DNA of 64,000 nt, taken from NCBI GenBank assembly GCA_964511065.1, contig CAZEEG010000007.1:1-64000 (forward strand), in the 5' to 3' direction. The stretch is from CALBRZ01 sp964511065 (lineage in GTDB: Bacteria > Planctomycetota > Planctomycetia > Pirellulales > S012-138). Every line of letters starts with the position of its first letter. The first letter of the stretch is position 1. A program made the translations under genes and the position numbers. Positions 18,370-29,673 of the stretch are shown one piece after another. The notes below the pieces were generated by a model. The model saw only the letters and a list, made by a program, of their open reading frames with translations. It had not been told where the DNA came from and did no database searches.

Positions 18370-19223
18370 AGCAAGTCCCCGGTGGTGCGAGTACCGGCCA
18401 CCTTGCAACTGGCGGCAAATGTCACGACGGCGAACACGGCCGTAACGGCCGCGCACAAGGATAACGATGGTAAATCGGCCGGCAGCGAGTCCGGGGCGCC
18501 CGCATACAGCAGGCGCCGCACGCCCGCTACCGAGTACGTCAGCGGATTGGCGGTTGTGATGGCGGCCAGCCATCCGGCCGGGTTGGGGAACAACGCGCCG
18601 GACAGGAGCCACAGCGGCAGCAGAAACAGGCTCATCACCGCGTGAAATCCCTGTACCGAATCCATCCGCCACGCCAACACGAATCCCAGGCCTGTTAAGG
18701 CCAGGGCCGTGACGGTCAAAAAACCGAGCAGGCCCAGCCAGGCCCACCACGGCGGCACGACACCAATGGTCAAGGCCAGCGCCAGGAACAGCACTCCCTG
18801 CGCCACCGCGATGGCCGTGCCGCCGGCCAGCTTGCCCAGCACCATGGCCCAGCGAGGGATGGGCGATACCAGCACCGATTGCAGGAAGCCTTCCCGGCGG
18901 TCTTCGATGACCGAGATCGTGGTGAAGATCGCGGTAAACAGCAAGATTAGCACCAGCGTACCGGGGAAATAATACTCCAGGTAGTTCTGCTGGCCCGCCC
19001 CCGGTACATGCAGCGACTGATGGAACCCGGCCCCGAAGAATAACCAGAACAACACCGGTTGGCCGATGGCGCCCACCACGCGGTTGGGCTGCCGTATAAA
19101 GCGCACGAACTCCCGCACCGCCAGGGCCGCGGCCGCTAAGCCCGGCCGGGGAACCACCGCATCTGCGGTTTCCAGCGGCGCCGTCGGAACCCGATCGGCA
19201 GGTAACGTGGTCGGTTCAGGCAT
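18366..19223 (-). CDS. ABC-2 type transporter permease
   Basis: 285 residues from the ATG at 19223. An in-frame extension upstream is Pro/Arg-rich and unlikely to be translated. Six membrane helices follow a short cytosolic head. EDRREGFLQSVLVSPIPRWAMVLGK is split here as EDRREGFLQSVL and SPIPRWAMVLGK, the conserved ABC-2 loop. Its partner ATPase is the next gene upstream, and its stop overlaps SCO1. Membership in a copper-oxidase cluster suggests a NosFY-like maturation role or export of an assembly factor; the substrate is unknown. Confidence 0.88.
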   Translation of the reverse strand: MPEPTTLPADRVPTAPLETADAVVPRPGLAAAALAVREFVRFIRQPNRVVGAIGQPVLFWLFFGAGFHQSLHVPGAGQQNYLEYYFPGTLVLILLFTAIFTTISVIEDRREGFLQSVLVSPIPRWAMVLGKLAGGTAIAVAQGVLFLALALTIGVVPPWWAWLGLLGFLTVTALALTGLGFVLAWRMDSVQGFHAVMSLFLLPLWLLSGALFPNPAGWLAAITTANPLTYSVAGVRRLLYAGAPDSLPADLPSLSLCAAVTAVFAVVTFAASCKVAGTRTTGDLL

Positions 19224-19315
19224 CCAGCAGAATGGGGGCGGGGGGTACGAGGGCGAAACGTCGGACTTCCTCAACATGCGCCGGCCGCTGCGATTCACAG
19301 CGGTACGGCACCTCA

Positions 19316-19321
19316 ATTATA
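19316..19321 (-). promoter_or_regulatory. Possible -10 element for the permease/SCO1/DUF420 genes
   Basis: The 318-nt space between the ATPase and permease genes contains a perfect TATAAT on the minus strand, 93 nt before the permease start. No good -35 box lies at 16-18 nt, so the site is tentative. Nothing else with gene-like content is seen in this space. Confidence 0.35.
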
Positions 19322-19541
19322 GAGTCATGGCGACAGACTTCAGTAGGGTGCGGCAAACGGTCACAGCGGTAACTGGCTGTGCCGCGAGCCACAACCGCGG
19401 TCCTTCGCCCGCTCCTGCCTTCGGCGAGCGGCCAGAGCCCATCACAAGTTAGCGCCACAGCGCGGAAATGCCGGTGCCGACCCTTGCGGGTGCCTGTGTC
19501 ACCGGCGCGACGGATGGGATGGCAACGCGCAACGCCAAGCC

Positions 19542-20474
19542 TTATGCCGGGGTTTCCTCTTCCCAAAATTGGTGCCCTGTCCGGGCGATGAACACGTCTT
19601 CCAGCGTGGGTTTGCCAACCGCGATCGAACGGATGTCATCGGGAAACGCCTCGACCAGCCGGGCAATCCATTGGTGGCCTGACTCCTCATGAAGCCGCAG
19701 CGTATCGCCAAAGACCGAACTCTTCAGCCCAAACCGCGCCTCGATGGCGGCGGCCAACGCCCCGGCGTCGCGCGTGGTGATGGTGATTGCATCACCGCCG
19801 ATCTCGGCCCTGAGGTGATCCGGCGTATCCAGGGCCACCAGGCGGCCCTGGGCCAGGATGGCCAAGCGGTCGGCTTTCTCGGCTTCTTCGAGCAGGTGTG
19901 TGGTGAGCACGATGGTGGCGCCCTGCCGATCACAAAGCCGACGGAGGTAGCGCCACAGATCAATGCGCGCGGCCGGATCGAGGCCGGTGCTGGGCTCATC
20001 CATCAACAACAGCGACGGCCCATGCAGGCAGGCCTTGGCCAGTTCGACGCGGCGGCGCAGCCCACCGCTGAGGGTTTCGACACGGTCGGCCGCACGATCA
20101 TCGATACCCAACTGTTCGAGCATCTGCTGTGAACGCTGGCGGAGCCGCTCGCCGCTAAGGCCATAGAGCCAGCCCTGGTATTTGAGGTTCTCGGCGACCG
20201 TGAGTTTCTTGTCGAGGCTGGGGGCCTGAAACACAACGCCGATCCGGCGGCGTACAAGCTGGGCCTGGCTGCGGACGTCGCAATCCAGCACACGGATCGT
20301 CCCTTGTTGCAACGGAACCAGCGTGGCCAGCAGGCGGAACAGCGTGGTCTTGCCACCGCCATTGGGACCCAAGAAGGCAAAGATTTCGCCCTGGTTTACC
20401 GTCAGGCCGACTTCCGACAGCGCTTGGCGCTGCGGGTAGCGGTAGGAAACATTGGCGGCTTCAATCGCAGGCAT
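19542..20474 (-). CDS. ABC transporter ATP-binding protein
   Basis: 310 residues from the ATG at 20474. Walker A is GPNGGGKTT at 36-44. The signature is LSGGLRRRVELAKA, Walker B is LLLMDEPSTGLDP, and the switch His is in TTHLLEEAE. It has the drug/Na+/NosF-type subfamily layout, with an extra C-terminal domain of about 80 residues. It is spaced 48 nt after oxidase subunit IV and paired with the ABC-2 permease downstream. The system probably serves biogenesis of the oxidase or export of an unknown substrate. Confidence 0.92.
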   Translation of the reverse strand: MPAIEAANVSYRYPQRQALSEVGLTVNQGEIFAFLGPNGGGKTTLFRLLATLVPLQQGTIRVLDCDVRSQAQLVRRRIGVVFQAPSLDKKLTVAENLKYQGWLYGLSGERLRQRSQQMLEQLGIDDRAADRVETLSGGLRRRVELAKACLHGPSLLLMDEPSTGLDPAARIDLWRYLRRLCDRQGATIVLTTHLLEEAEKADRLAILAQGRLVALDTPDHLRAEIGGDAITITTRDAGALAAAIEARFGLKSSVFGDTLRLHEESGHQWIARLVEAFPDDIRSIAVGKPTLEDVFIARTGHQFWEEETPA

Positions 20475-20522
20475 CGATACCCGTGGGGCGAATCATGGCA
20501 AGAGGAGCCGCAGCGGCGGGAA

Positions 20523-20993
20523 TTAATGCTTGGAACCGCTGTCTGCGGCGCGCGATTCCTGTTCGAGCAGCTCCACGTCGGCCGGGGTCGCCAGGAACGG
20601 CACCTGCTGAGGGCTGACCGTCCGCCCTCCCAGAATCGTTTCGTAGCGCCACTTGATATCGGGGACCAGCGCAATCACGAGGAACACCGCCATCACGCTG
20701 GCAGGGATGGTGAGGACGTATTTCCAACTGGCCTCGTACTTCAAATGCATGAAAAACAGCATCACCAGCAGCGCCTTGCAGAGTGATACCGCCATCATGA
20801 ACGTCCAGCCGACTTGTGGGTACTCGTGAAACGGCCAGTAGTCGGAATAGGTGAAGAACGACATGCTGGTCAGCACGCACAGCGCCAGAAAGACGTAAAG
20901 ATATTTCTTCACGTCGTGCGGCTTGCCGTGATGCTCGTCAAAGCCGTGTGTGCTGTAATCGTCGTCGTGGCCGTGATGGTTTTGGCCGCTCAT
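20523..20993 (-). CDS. Cytochrome c oxidase subunit IV (prokaryotic type)
   Basis: 156 residues from the ATG at 20993. A His/Asp-rich N-terminus precedes three membrane helices (YVFLALCVLT, AVSLCKALLVMLFFMHLKYE, VLTIPASVMAVFLVIALVP). MLFFMHLKYE is the family signature of CtaF/CyoD-like subunits. It stabilises the oxidase core. It follows subunit III by 93 nt. Confidence 0.9.
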   Translation of the reverse strand: MSGQNHHGHDDDYSTHGFDEHHGKPHDVKKYLYVFLALCVLTSMSFFTYSDYWPFHEYPQVGWTFMMAVSLCKALLVMLFFMHLKYEASWKYVLTIPASVMAVFLVIALVPDIKWRYETILGGRTVSPQQVPFLATPADVELLEQESRAADSGSKH

Positions 20994-21086
20994 CGTTTTG
21001 GCTCCAAGCCGGCTCCCTGGTGGGTATGGCCACCGAGAGCGCGGGAGATCGTTGGCTGCGTCTTGCCGCGACGTTCCTGCCGAAAA

Positions 21087-22046
21087 TCAGAACAGGTACA
21101 ACAGCGGGAACAGGAAAATCCACACCAAGTCGACAAAGTGCCAATACAGGCCGATGTTTTCAATCGTTCCTGCCTTCTGGCGGCCAAGCCGCACACCTGG
21201 CAGGAGCAGGGTGATAAACGCGATCAATCCTACGGCCACGTGCAGAGCGTGAAACCCGGTGACCATAAAGTATGTGCTCGCCCACATGTTACCGCCGGGA
21301 ATCACCACCGGCAGTTTGAGTTCCGGGTACTGGTCGTTAAGGCCCTCGCGGTGGCCGTGTGAGCCAGGCTGCCCCAGCGGCATGATCCGGTCGGCCAGCA
21401 GGGCCAGGTCGGCCTCGCTGGCATTGGGATCGTTGGCGATATCGAGAATGTTTGTGTCATAGAACCGCAGTTGCGCATTGATCGCCTCCAACTCCTGCTG
21501 GATGGCCTCGCGGTTGGCGACATCGGGCTTCTGCAGTTCCTGCTCCAGTTGCGCCCGCTGGTCCAGCAGCGGCGCCGATAGCTCGCGCACCCGGGCGCGA
21601 ACCGCGCCGGCGTAGTAGATGTCGGGCTGCTCGTAAATGCGGCTGCGCGGCTGAGCCGGATAAATGCCGTGGGAGAACTTGGCGTTGTATTCAAACCCTT
21701 TGACGATGAGGAACACGGCACCCAGTGCGAGCGTGACACCCATCCACAGCTTGGCCTGCCCGGCCTTATCGCTGCGGGCCGCTTCCAAAGCCAGCACGAT
21801 CGTTACGCTGGAGCAGATCAGCACAAAGGTATTGAACGCCCCCACGGGCTCGCTCAGGTGGACGTTGCTGGGGTGCGGCCAGACCGGCGCGCCAAACCGG
21901 ATCACAATGTAGACGCCGATCAGGGCGGCAAAGAACATGATCTCGGTGGACAAGAACAGCCACAAGAACAGCTTGCCGTTGCGGAGCGGCAAAGCTGGCT
22001 GATATTGCAGCTTGATGTGCTGATGTTCGTGAGCCTCGTGTGACAT
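21087..22046 (-). CDS. Cytochrome c oxidase subunit III with a coiled-coil insert
   Basis: 319 residues from the ATG at 22046. The N-terminal helices (GKLFLWLFLSTEIMFFAALIG) and the C-terminal signature TGFHALHVAVGL with FVDLVWIFLFPLLYL are typical of CtaE. Between them, at about residues 125-235, lies an insert rich in Glu, Gln, Leu and Ala that predicts a coiled coil (RELSAPLLDQRAQLEQELQ). Such an insert is absent from canonical subunit III of about 200-260 residues. It would sit in the loop before the GFHALHV helix. It begins 19 nt after ctaB. Confidence 0.92.
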   Translation of the reverse strand: MSHEAHEHQHIKLQYQPALPLRNGKLFLWLFLSTEIMFFAALIGVYIVIRFGAPVWPHPSNVHLSEPVGAFNTFVLICSSVTIVLALEAARSDKAGQAKLWMGVTLALGAVFLIVKGFEYNAKFSHGIYPAQPRSRIYEQPDIYYAGAVRARVRELSAPLLDQRAQLEQELQKPDVANREAIQQELEAINAQLRFYDTNILDIANDPNASEADLALLADRIMPLGQPGSHGHREGLNDQYPELKLPVVIPGGNMWASTYFMVTGFHALHVAVGLIAFITLLLPGVRLGRQKAGTIENIGLYWHFVDLVWIFLFPLLYLF

Positions 22047-22065
22047 GGGATCCGATTGCTCCTCG

Positions 22066-22977
22066 TTACGACCGCCAGGAAAGCGGTCCCCAGATCAGCA
22101 ACAACAACAGGGCCGGCAGGTAGATCAACGATGCCTTCAACAGCCACCGCGCCGAGCGCTCGCTCCGGGCGTAGGCGAACCACACGGCACAGCCCAGTTG
22201 GCCCAACCCCAGCACGCAGGCACCGGCCGGGTACGCCCAATTGACCGGCAGCAGCACCGCCGGCATCAAGCTGACGGGCAGCAGAACCATGGCGTGGATC
22301 AAGGCCTGGGCGGCCGTCCGGCGGCCGTCGGGATCGACGACAGGCAGCATCAATAGCCCGGCCTGTTGGTACTGCCGGCGATACAGCCAGGCGATGGCCA
22401 TGAAGTGCGGGAACTGCCACAAGTACAGCAGCAGAAACAGGCTCAAGCAGGCCATGTCCACGTCGCCCATCGCTGACCAGCCAATGCACACCGGCAGGGC
22501 ACCGGCGACCGCACCGACCACGGTGTTGAACGTGGTCCGCGACTTCAGCGGTGTGTAGGCCCAAACATACATCAGCCACGTGAGCAGGCCATACATGGCG
22601 GTCTGCCAATGGACCCAAATCGCCAGGTAAGCCACGCCCGCGGCGACGGTTGCCAGTCCAAAGGAAAGCACTTGGCGCGAGGTCAGCCGGCCCGACGGCA
22701 GCGGGCGGTCGCTGGTGCGAGGCATGTAGGCATCGCTATACCGTTCGATCCACTGGTTGAACGCGCTGGCACTGGCTGCCACCAGGGCCGTTCCCACCAG
22801 CGTGTGCATCAGCAGCCATCCAGACGGATAACCGCCCGAGGCCAAGATGGCCGACGTCGCGACGACGATCAGCACCAACACGGCAATGCGCGGCTTGGTC
22901 AGTTCGACATAGGTCCCCAGCCGCAGTGCCAAGGACGGTTCCTGTTCAATTGTAACGGTGGTTGTGGTAGTGCTCAC
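22066..22977 (-). CDS. ctaB: Protoheme IX farnesyltransferase (haem O synthase)
   Basis: 303 residues from a GTG at 22977 that overlaps the ctaA stop (GTGA), with GGAGG just upstream. It is a UbiA-superfamily protein with about nine membrane helices. The prenyl-diphosphate/Mg motif appears as N74-x3-E78-x3-D82, with Glu in place of the first Asp, followed by RTSDRPLPSGR. It attaches a farnesyl group to haem B to give haem O, which CtaA converts to haem A for the oxidase. Confidence 0.95.
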   Translation of the reverse strand: MSTTTTTVTIEQEPSLALRLGTYVELTKPRIAVLVLIVVATSAILASGGYPSGWLLMHTLVGTALVAASASAFNQWIERYSDAYMPRTSDRPLPSGRLTSRQVLSFGLATVAAGVAYLAIWVHWQTAMYGLLTWLMYVWAYTPLKSRTTFNTVVGAVAGALPVCIGWSAMGDVDMACLSLFLLLYLWQFPHFMAIAWLYRRQYQQAGLLMLPVVDPDGRRTAAQALIHAMVLLPVSLMPAVLLPVNWAYPAGACVLGLGQLGCAVWFAYARSERSARWLLKASLIYLPALLLLLIWGPLSWRS

Positions 22978-24029
22978 GACGCCGCCTCCGCCAGTCCCTG
23001 GCCCAAGATGTGGTTGGCGGCGGGCGATCTTTTCGGCGGTGCTTCGGGGGCCGCCCCGCCTTCAACAGGACGCAACAGACGGCACGCCCGAGCGGCCAGC
23101 ATCACGGAAATGCCCAGGATCAGGGAACCGGTTGCCATGTGGGCCGTCGCCAGGCCGGCCTGCCAGGTGCCACCGGCGACAAACGGCTGAGACTGTAGCG
23201 AGGCAAGGGATTCCAGACCTGGAGGGTAACCGTACTTGGAAACCCAGGTTGCCGCCCCCAGCAGCACCTGCAAGGTCAACGTGGCCACCAGAGCCCAAAC
23301 GGGAAGACGTAATCCGTTGCCTACGGCTGCATGGCGAACCATGGCATATACCAGCAGGGCCGCGTGTACCAGTAGGGCCACGGCTCCGATCAGGTGAAAC
23401 AGCACCGCTGCTTGGAACTCGGCAATGCTGGCCCCTTCGGGAACGTGACGAACCACGGCGCCCATCACCAGTTGCAGATAGGCCACTGCGGCCGTGGAAA
23501 CACTTAGCCGCCGCAGTTTGGAAGCTTCCGGCGAAGCGGCAACTCCCGCCGCGGCTCGCCACCGGGCTGAAACCGTCACGGCCAGGAAGATCACAAACGC
23601 AAAAAACGCCGGGCCAACGCAACCGTGGATCATGGCAATCCGGCGATGGTCGAGGATTACCCGCAACCCGCCAATCCCGCCCTGCAGGATCACCGCCAGC
23701 AGGGCACCCCAGGCGAGCCACCGGACCCAGCGCCGCGGTTCGCGGAACTGGAACACCAGCGCCAGCGCGATGGTCACCACTCCAACGCCGATGGCCAGCA
23801 GGCGGTGGCCATGTTCAATAAACATATCAAACGGCCCATGCCACCAGGTATGCAGCGGATAGGCCAGCATGTTGTAGCCGCCCGAGGTGGGCCAATCAGG
23901 AAACGCCATCCCCGCCTTAAACGTGGTCACCAACCCTCCCACCCAAATCAGCGGGAAGGTGGCGCACACCAGCAGCACCGCCATGCGGCGAGGCCAGGGG
24001 CTAACAGGCGTCGGTTGCAAGTCAGACAC
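22974..24029 (-). CDS. ctaA: Haem A synthase (CtaA/COX15 family)
   Basis: 351 residues from a GTG at 24029; an in-frame ATG 15 codons later is an alternative, and neither has a clear ribosome site. Eight membrane helices are expected. The paired His motifs are visible: EHGHR and IHGCVG in the first half, FHLIGA and TAHMATG in the second. It oxidises the haem O methyl group to a formyl group. The 235-nt space before it holds no gene. The pairing with ctaB by stop-start overlap indicates coupled synthesis. Confidence 0.93.
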   Translation of the reverse strand: MSDLQPTPVSPWPRRMAVLLVCATFPLIWVGGLVTTFKAGMAFPDWPTSGGYNMLAYPLHTWWHGPFDMFIEHGHRLLAIGVGVVTIALALVFQFREPRRWVRWLAWGALLAVILQGGIGGLRVILDHRRIAMIHGCVGPAFFAFVIFLAVTVSARWRAAAGVAASPEASKLRRLSVSTAAVAYLQLVMGAVVRHVPEGASIAEFQAAVLFHLIGAVALLVHAALLVYAMVRHAAVGNGLRLPVWALVATLTLQVLLGAATWVSKYGYPPGLESLASLQSQPFVAGGTWQAGLATAHMATGSLILGISVMLAARACRLLRPVEGGAAPEAPPKRSPAANHILGQGLAEAAS

Positions 24030-24264
24030 GATCGAACGATGCTCTTTCTCAAAAAAGGTGGGGTTGCTGCAACGATTAAGCAGGGCCCTATCAATGCGCA
24101 GTCATCAATCGGCTCTGCGCTGCAAGGCTATGGGCTGATGGCAGGAACCAGCAGTGCTCTTGCCGATCGAGCCGGATGTCCGCTGTGGTCGGGCTCAGTA
24201 TTATTTGCGTCTAAGGAATCCTAACAAGGTCGTGCCGGGCTCATTGCCATCGAATGAACGCCCT

Positions 24265-26078
<1,814 letters not shown>

Positions 26079-26082
<4 letters not shown>

Positions 26083-26839
26083 TGGGTTGCCTCTTGCTGG
26101 ATGCGCAGGTTTTCAAGCCACTTTTCGTATTCGGGGCGGGTCAGCACCAACAGCCGGCCCTTCATCTTGTAATGCCCCCAGCCGCATAGCTCGGCGCAGA
26201 CGATGTCGTACTCGCCTGCCCGGGTCGATTTGAACCACACCGGGATGGTGCTGCCGGGCACGGCATCCTGCTTGACCCGCATGTTTGGCAGGAAGAAGCT
26301 GTGCAGCACGTCCATGCTTTCCAGGTCGATGACCACTTCTTCATCGACGGGAATGGCCAGCTCGTTAACGGTGAACAGGTCGTCGGACGTGTCGAGTTGG
26401 CCGTCGGGGCCGGGATACTGGATGCGCCACTCGAACTGCCGGGCGGTGACGCGGGCCAAGGCGGGCCGGTGCGGCTTCTTCATCTTGGCTTCTTCCCAGG
26501 CCGACATCTGCATGATCGCAATGAACAGCAGGGCCGCGGCGGGGATCAGCGTCCAGGTGACTTCCAGATTATGGCTGCCGTGGGTGAACTCGGCGGGCCG
26601 GGTGTTGGTTTGGCCGTCGTACTTCCACATNNNNNNNNNNTGAACCAGAAGAGCACCACTTCCGTGGCCACGAACACGGCCCCGGTCAGGTACAGGATGA
26701 AGTACCAGAGCCGATCGATCTGCCGGCCGTGGGAGGACCAATCTTCCGGCAGCCAGTGGTGGTAGATGGGAGCGGCCAAAAAGGCGGCCACGCCCAGCAC
26801 CGGCACCAACAGGAAAAGCAGACTCCAGAAACGTCCCAC
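26079..26839 (-). CDS. ctaC: Cytochrome c oxidase subunit II (CuA), interrupted by a 10-N gap
   Basis: It starts at a GTG at 26839 with GGGAG 7 nt upstream; MGRFWSLLFLLV forms the first membrane helix. The second helix ends in ATEVVLFWF at the gap, and the protein resumes as MWKYDGQTN in another frame. The true missing length must leave remainder 2 on division by 3, whereas 10 leaves 1. The CuA site is intact: CAELCGWGHYKM, with the upstream His in VLHSFFLP. No cytochrome c domain is fused. The stop overlaps ctaD. Confidence 0.93.
26631..26640. other. Assembly gap of 10 N inside ctaC
   Basis: The run of ten N separates two frames that together make one normal CtaC. It is a sequencing or scaffolding artefact rather than a frameshift mutation. 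Confidence 0.93.
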
Positions 26840-26915
26840 GTGCTACTCCCAGTTGTTCCCTTGAGCCGCGAAGGCGGCACGGCAGCCACCGCCGCTGGCG
26901 GCCCCACGTCACGGA

Positions 26916-28208
26916 TTACAGGCCGGCTCGGTGTGCCGAAGGAGGGGCAGGTGTTGCCTGCTGGTGCTCGTACGGCAGCGACATCACGTAATCGACCACG
27001 CTCCAGATTTCCTCCGGCTTGAGCGTCTGCCCTTGCGCTGGCATGGGCGTCCCCTTGATTCCCGCGTAGATGCGGCGGTACAGGTCCACCGGACGCCGTC
27101 CGCCGCGGTAAATCCCCTGGTGCAGGTTGCGCGGCTCGGCGGCCCGGGCCGGCAGCGGCCAGTATTCGGCCAGGCCGGGATAGCGCGCCTCCTGGTCGCG
27201 CTGCAGCTTAGTCCACACGTCGTAATCCACCTGGCCACCATCGCCCAGCGCCGTCGGCCCGTGGCATCCCAGGCAGTTCGCCTTGCCGGCATTGAGGAAG
27301 ATTTCCTTGCCGCGGGCGATCGAAGCCTGCCGTTCTTGTTCGCTCCGGAAGGGTGGCCGCTGCACGGGTACGACGACGTTATCCTCGGCATCGTCCCACG
27401 ACTTGGCCACCAGGTTGAGCACGACTTCCAGTTCTTCGGCCAGTTGTTCTTCGTCGATGGGGCCACCCACGGCCTCGATGGAGGTCATTAACTGGAACTG
27501 CACTTCGCCCCGTATGCTGAGATACTTCACGTACTCGGCCAGGGCGTCAATCTCGGCTGGCGATTGCAGCTTGAACGACGGCATGGCCGTTCCGGGTATC
27601 CCCTCGCGCAACGTGCGGTGCAGGTCGTCCATCGTGGGCTTGCGGCCCTGGGCGGTGGAGGTGAACTTGAAGACACCCAACTGGAAATTGCGCGGATAAG
27701 GATTCAAGAACCGGGCCGTGGGACCCAGCCCGTCGCCGCTGATCCCGTGACAGTGAACGCAATGTTCGCGATACAGGCCGCGGGTAACGCCGCGGACGCC
27801 CGTCGGCCCTGCCGCCAGGCGGAGCTTTTGGAGGTCCAGCCCCAGGCCGGGCCAGGCGTAAGGATCATCGGGCGTGCCGAAAACGGCCGTCAGCGCGCTG
27901 GCGAGCATCTGCTCGTTATGCAGGTAGGTATCCTCTGTCTCGTAGAGGAGGTCGGCAATTTCGCTGGCCGGCCGGTTTTGCTGCACCAGTTGTTCTTTGC
28001 GGCTTGCCACGACGACATTGACGGGCGGAACGATCAGCCGATTCAAGCCGAACTCCACCTCGCGCTCACCGCAGCCGACCAGCATCAGGCAGGCGGCCGC
28101 GGCCCAGGTGGCCCAGCGCCCTGTCTTTGCCAGCGCTCCGGGGATGACGCGGCCGATGCGTTTCGGGAGCGCCGTTTCGCGAAGCGTGGCGGTATGCTTG
28201 CTGTCCAT
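26916..28208 (-). CDS. Dihaem cytochrome c lipoprotein
   Basis: 430 residues from the ATG at 28208; a TTG 11 codons upstream is possible. The signal ends in LMLVGC, a lipobox, so it is probably a lipid-anchored periplasmic protein. Haem motifs are CVHCH at 150-154 and CLGCH at 312-316, each followed by later Met ligands (GTAMPSF and GTPMPAQG). Two class I cytochrome c domains are linked by a helical stretch. It lies 76 nt upstream of ctaC and is the probable electron donor to CuA, or a detached version of the fused cytochrome c domain of caa3 oxidases. Confidence 0.92.
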   Translation of the reverse strand: MDSKHTATLRETALPKRIGRVIPGALAKTGRWATWAAAACLMLVGCGEREVEFGLNRLIVPPVNVVVASRKEQLVQQNRPASEIADLLYETEDTYLHNEQMLASALTAVFGTPDDPYAWPGLGLDLQKLRLAAGPTGVRGVTRGLYREHCVHCHGISGDGLGPTARFLNPYPRNFQLGVFKFTSTAQGRKPTMDDLHRTLREGIPGTAMPSFKLQSPAEIDALAEYVKYLSIRGEVQFQLMTSIEAVGGPIDEEQLAEELEVVLNLVAKSWDDAEDNVVVPVQRPPFRSEQERQASIARGKEIFLNAGKANCLGCHGPTALGDGGQVDYDVWTKLQRDQEARYPGLAEYWPLPARAAEPRNLHQGIYRGGRRPVDLYRRIYAGIKGTPMPAQGQTLKPEEIWSVVDYVMSLPYEHQQATPAPPSAHRAGL

Positions 28209-28420
28209 GACCAAAGTCGCACCCGTCAGTTGATTTGCCAAATACCTGCCTGCACGAAGTTGGATTCCCTGTTGGATTCCGTCGTTGGTTTTGCCTTGCG
28301 GCCTTTGCTGGCGGGGGGCTCGCTACGGTGAGCCCAGCCCCTGGCGGCGGAACCCGCCCGATGGCCGCTGCCAAACGGCGGGCCGGGGCGGTCTTGAGAG
28401 CCGCCCCGGCGGCAAGGCGG

Positions 28421-29314
28421 TTACCGGAACGAGGACGGCGGCAGGGTGATGTCCTTGAGGTCTACTTCACCATCCTTGGGCACAGTGATCGTGAAGCGGC
28501 CGCGATCCACGTTGGCGACCGGCCCGCTGCCATCGACGGCGTTCTGGCTGCCGGCTCCGCGTTCGTGCCATACCTGGAACTCCAGCTCCACGCCAGCAGG
28601 GACGTTCTCGATGACAAACTTGCCGTTCTCGTCGGTCACGGCCATGTAGGGATTGTCTTTGACGATGACCCAGCCGCCCATCCACGGATGGACATTGCAC
28701 GCCGCCGGGGCCGGCAACGTTTCCGCTACGGTCATCGTCTTGGTTACGCTCGAATTGGAAGCAACCCCTTCGCTGAACGAAGGGTTGCGCTGAAACTGCA
28801 CGTTGGTGTTGTGGGCGACCGGGTCCGAATTCAGAATCTCGATCGGCTGCGAGGTGTGAACCAGCAGCACGTGCGGCTCGAACCGGCAGTCCCGGTTGTC
28901 AAGCACCACGGGCTGCTTGATTTTCTCCTCGTACGATTCATGCACCTTGGGATTGCGGGTGCGGAGAAAGACCACCACGTTGGCCACTCCGCCATCGGGG
29001 CTGACCACCAGGTTTTCTTCCAGCAAGTTGTGCTGACCGCAGAATTGGACGTCCTTGGTGACCGACACCGGCATGCGGGCGGGCGCCGGGCCGCCATAGA
29101 CGAAACGGCCGGTGATCGTCCCCCAGCCGTCGGCCTGTTCCATGCTGCCGCCGCTGCTTTGGGTGCTGGTGGCATCACCTTGCGACCGGGACCGCAGGTT
29201 CGAAACCACCTGGCGATCAGACCGAGGGCCGCGGTTCTGCGACGAATCACCACAACCCACCGCGGCGACAACCGTGGCAGCACAGGTGAGGAGAATCAAG
29301 CTTGGGCTTCGCAT
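28421..29314 (-). CDS. Blue-copper-like (cupredoxin) lipoprotein
   Basis: 297 residues. The ATG at 29314 has GGAGG 8 nt upstream. Residues 1-20 end in VAAVGC, a lipobox. After a Ser/Gln-rich linker, a beta domain carries His in PVAHNTNV and, about 40 residues on, CNVHPWM, giving the Cys-x2-His-x2-Met loop of amicyanin-type type 1 copper sites. A carboxypeptidase-regulatory-like beta sandwich (VTDENGKFVIENVPAG) follows. It is a likely one-electron carrier between the b6f-like complex and the oxidase. Its paralogue is the next gene upstream. Confidence 0.8.
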   Translation of the reverse strand: MRSPSLILLTCAATVVAAVGCGDSSQNRGPRSDRQVVSNLRSRSQGDATSTQSSGGSMEQADGWGTITGRFVYGGPAPARMPVSVTKDVQFCGQHNLLEENLVVSPDGGVANVVVFLRTRNPKVHESYEEKIKQPVVLDNRDCRFEPHVLLVHTSQPIEILNSDPVAHNTNVQFQRNPSFSEGVASNSSVTKTMTVAETLPAPAACNVHPWMGGWVIVKDNPYMAVTDENGKFVIENVPAGVELEFQVWHERGAGSQNAVDGSGPVANVDRGRFTITVPKDGEVDLKDITLPPSSFR

Positions 29315-29510
29315 GGCGGCTGCCTCCAGGAGGTTAAGGCCAGGGGTCGATCTGTGGCACCGAGGGGCGATCCGTTGTGAGGGATAGACAACCATCGGGC
29401 TATCCCTTGGGATGCTTGCCTTAAATACTCTGCGTGCAACGATCACTTCTTGACCAGTCCGGCCAGGACCGGCCAACGGTGACGGCCTGTTCTCGAATCC
29501 TGACGGTTCC

Positions 29511-29555
29511 CGAGCCGTCGAACCGGCCGGGCGGCCATTGCCGCCCGGCGGCTCG
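29511..29555. other. Strong stem-loop between the two cupredoxin genes
   Basis: A perfect 10-bp GC stem, GCCGGGCGGC (29526-29535) with GCCGCCCGGC (29540-29549), has a 4-nt loop and is enclosed by CGAGCC (29511-29516) / GGCTCG (29550-29555). No T tract follows on either strand, so it may be a processing or partial termination site. The rest of the 359-nt space holds no gene. Confidence 0.6.
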
Positions 29556-29673
29556 AGATCATTCGGAAACCAGTGAGCAGCCTGCCGTGAACCGTACCCA
29601 TGGACCGCAGCCTGGGAGGGCACTTGGCCACGCTCCCGTTGCCAACGGGCCGGGATGAAACATCGGCGGCCGC

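Noticed and set aside
26546..26912. A frameshifted or pseudogene ctaC
   Set aside because: The frame change coincides exactly with the 10-N gap, and both halves are intact, so it is an assembly artefact.
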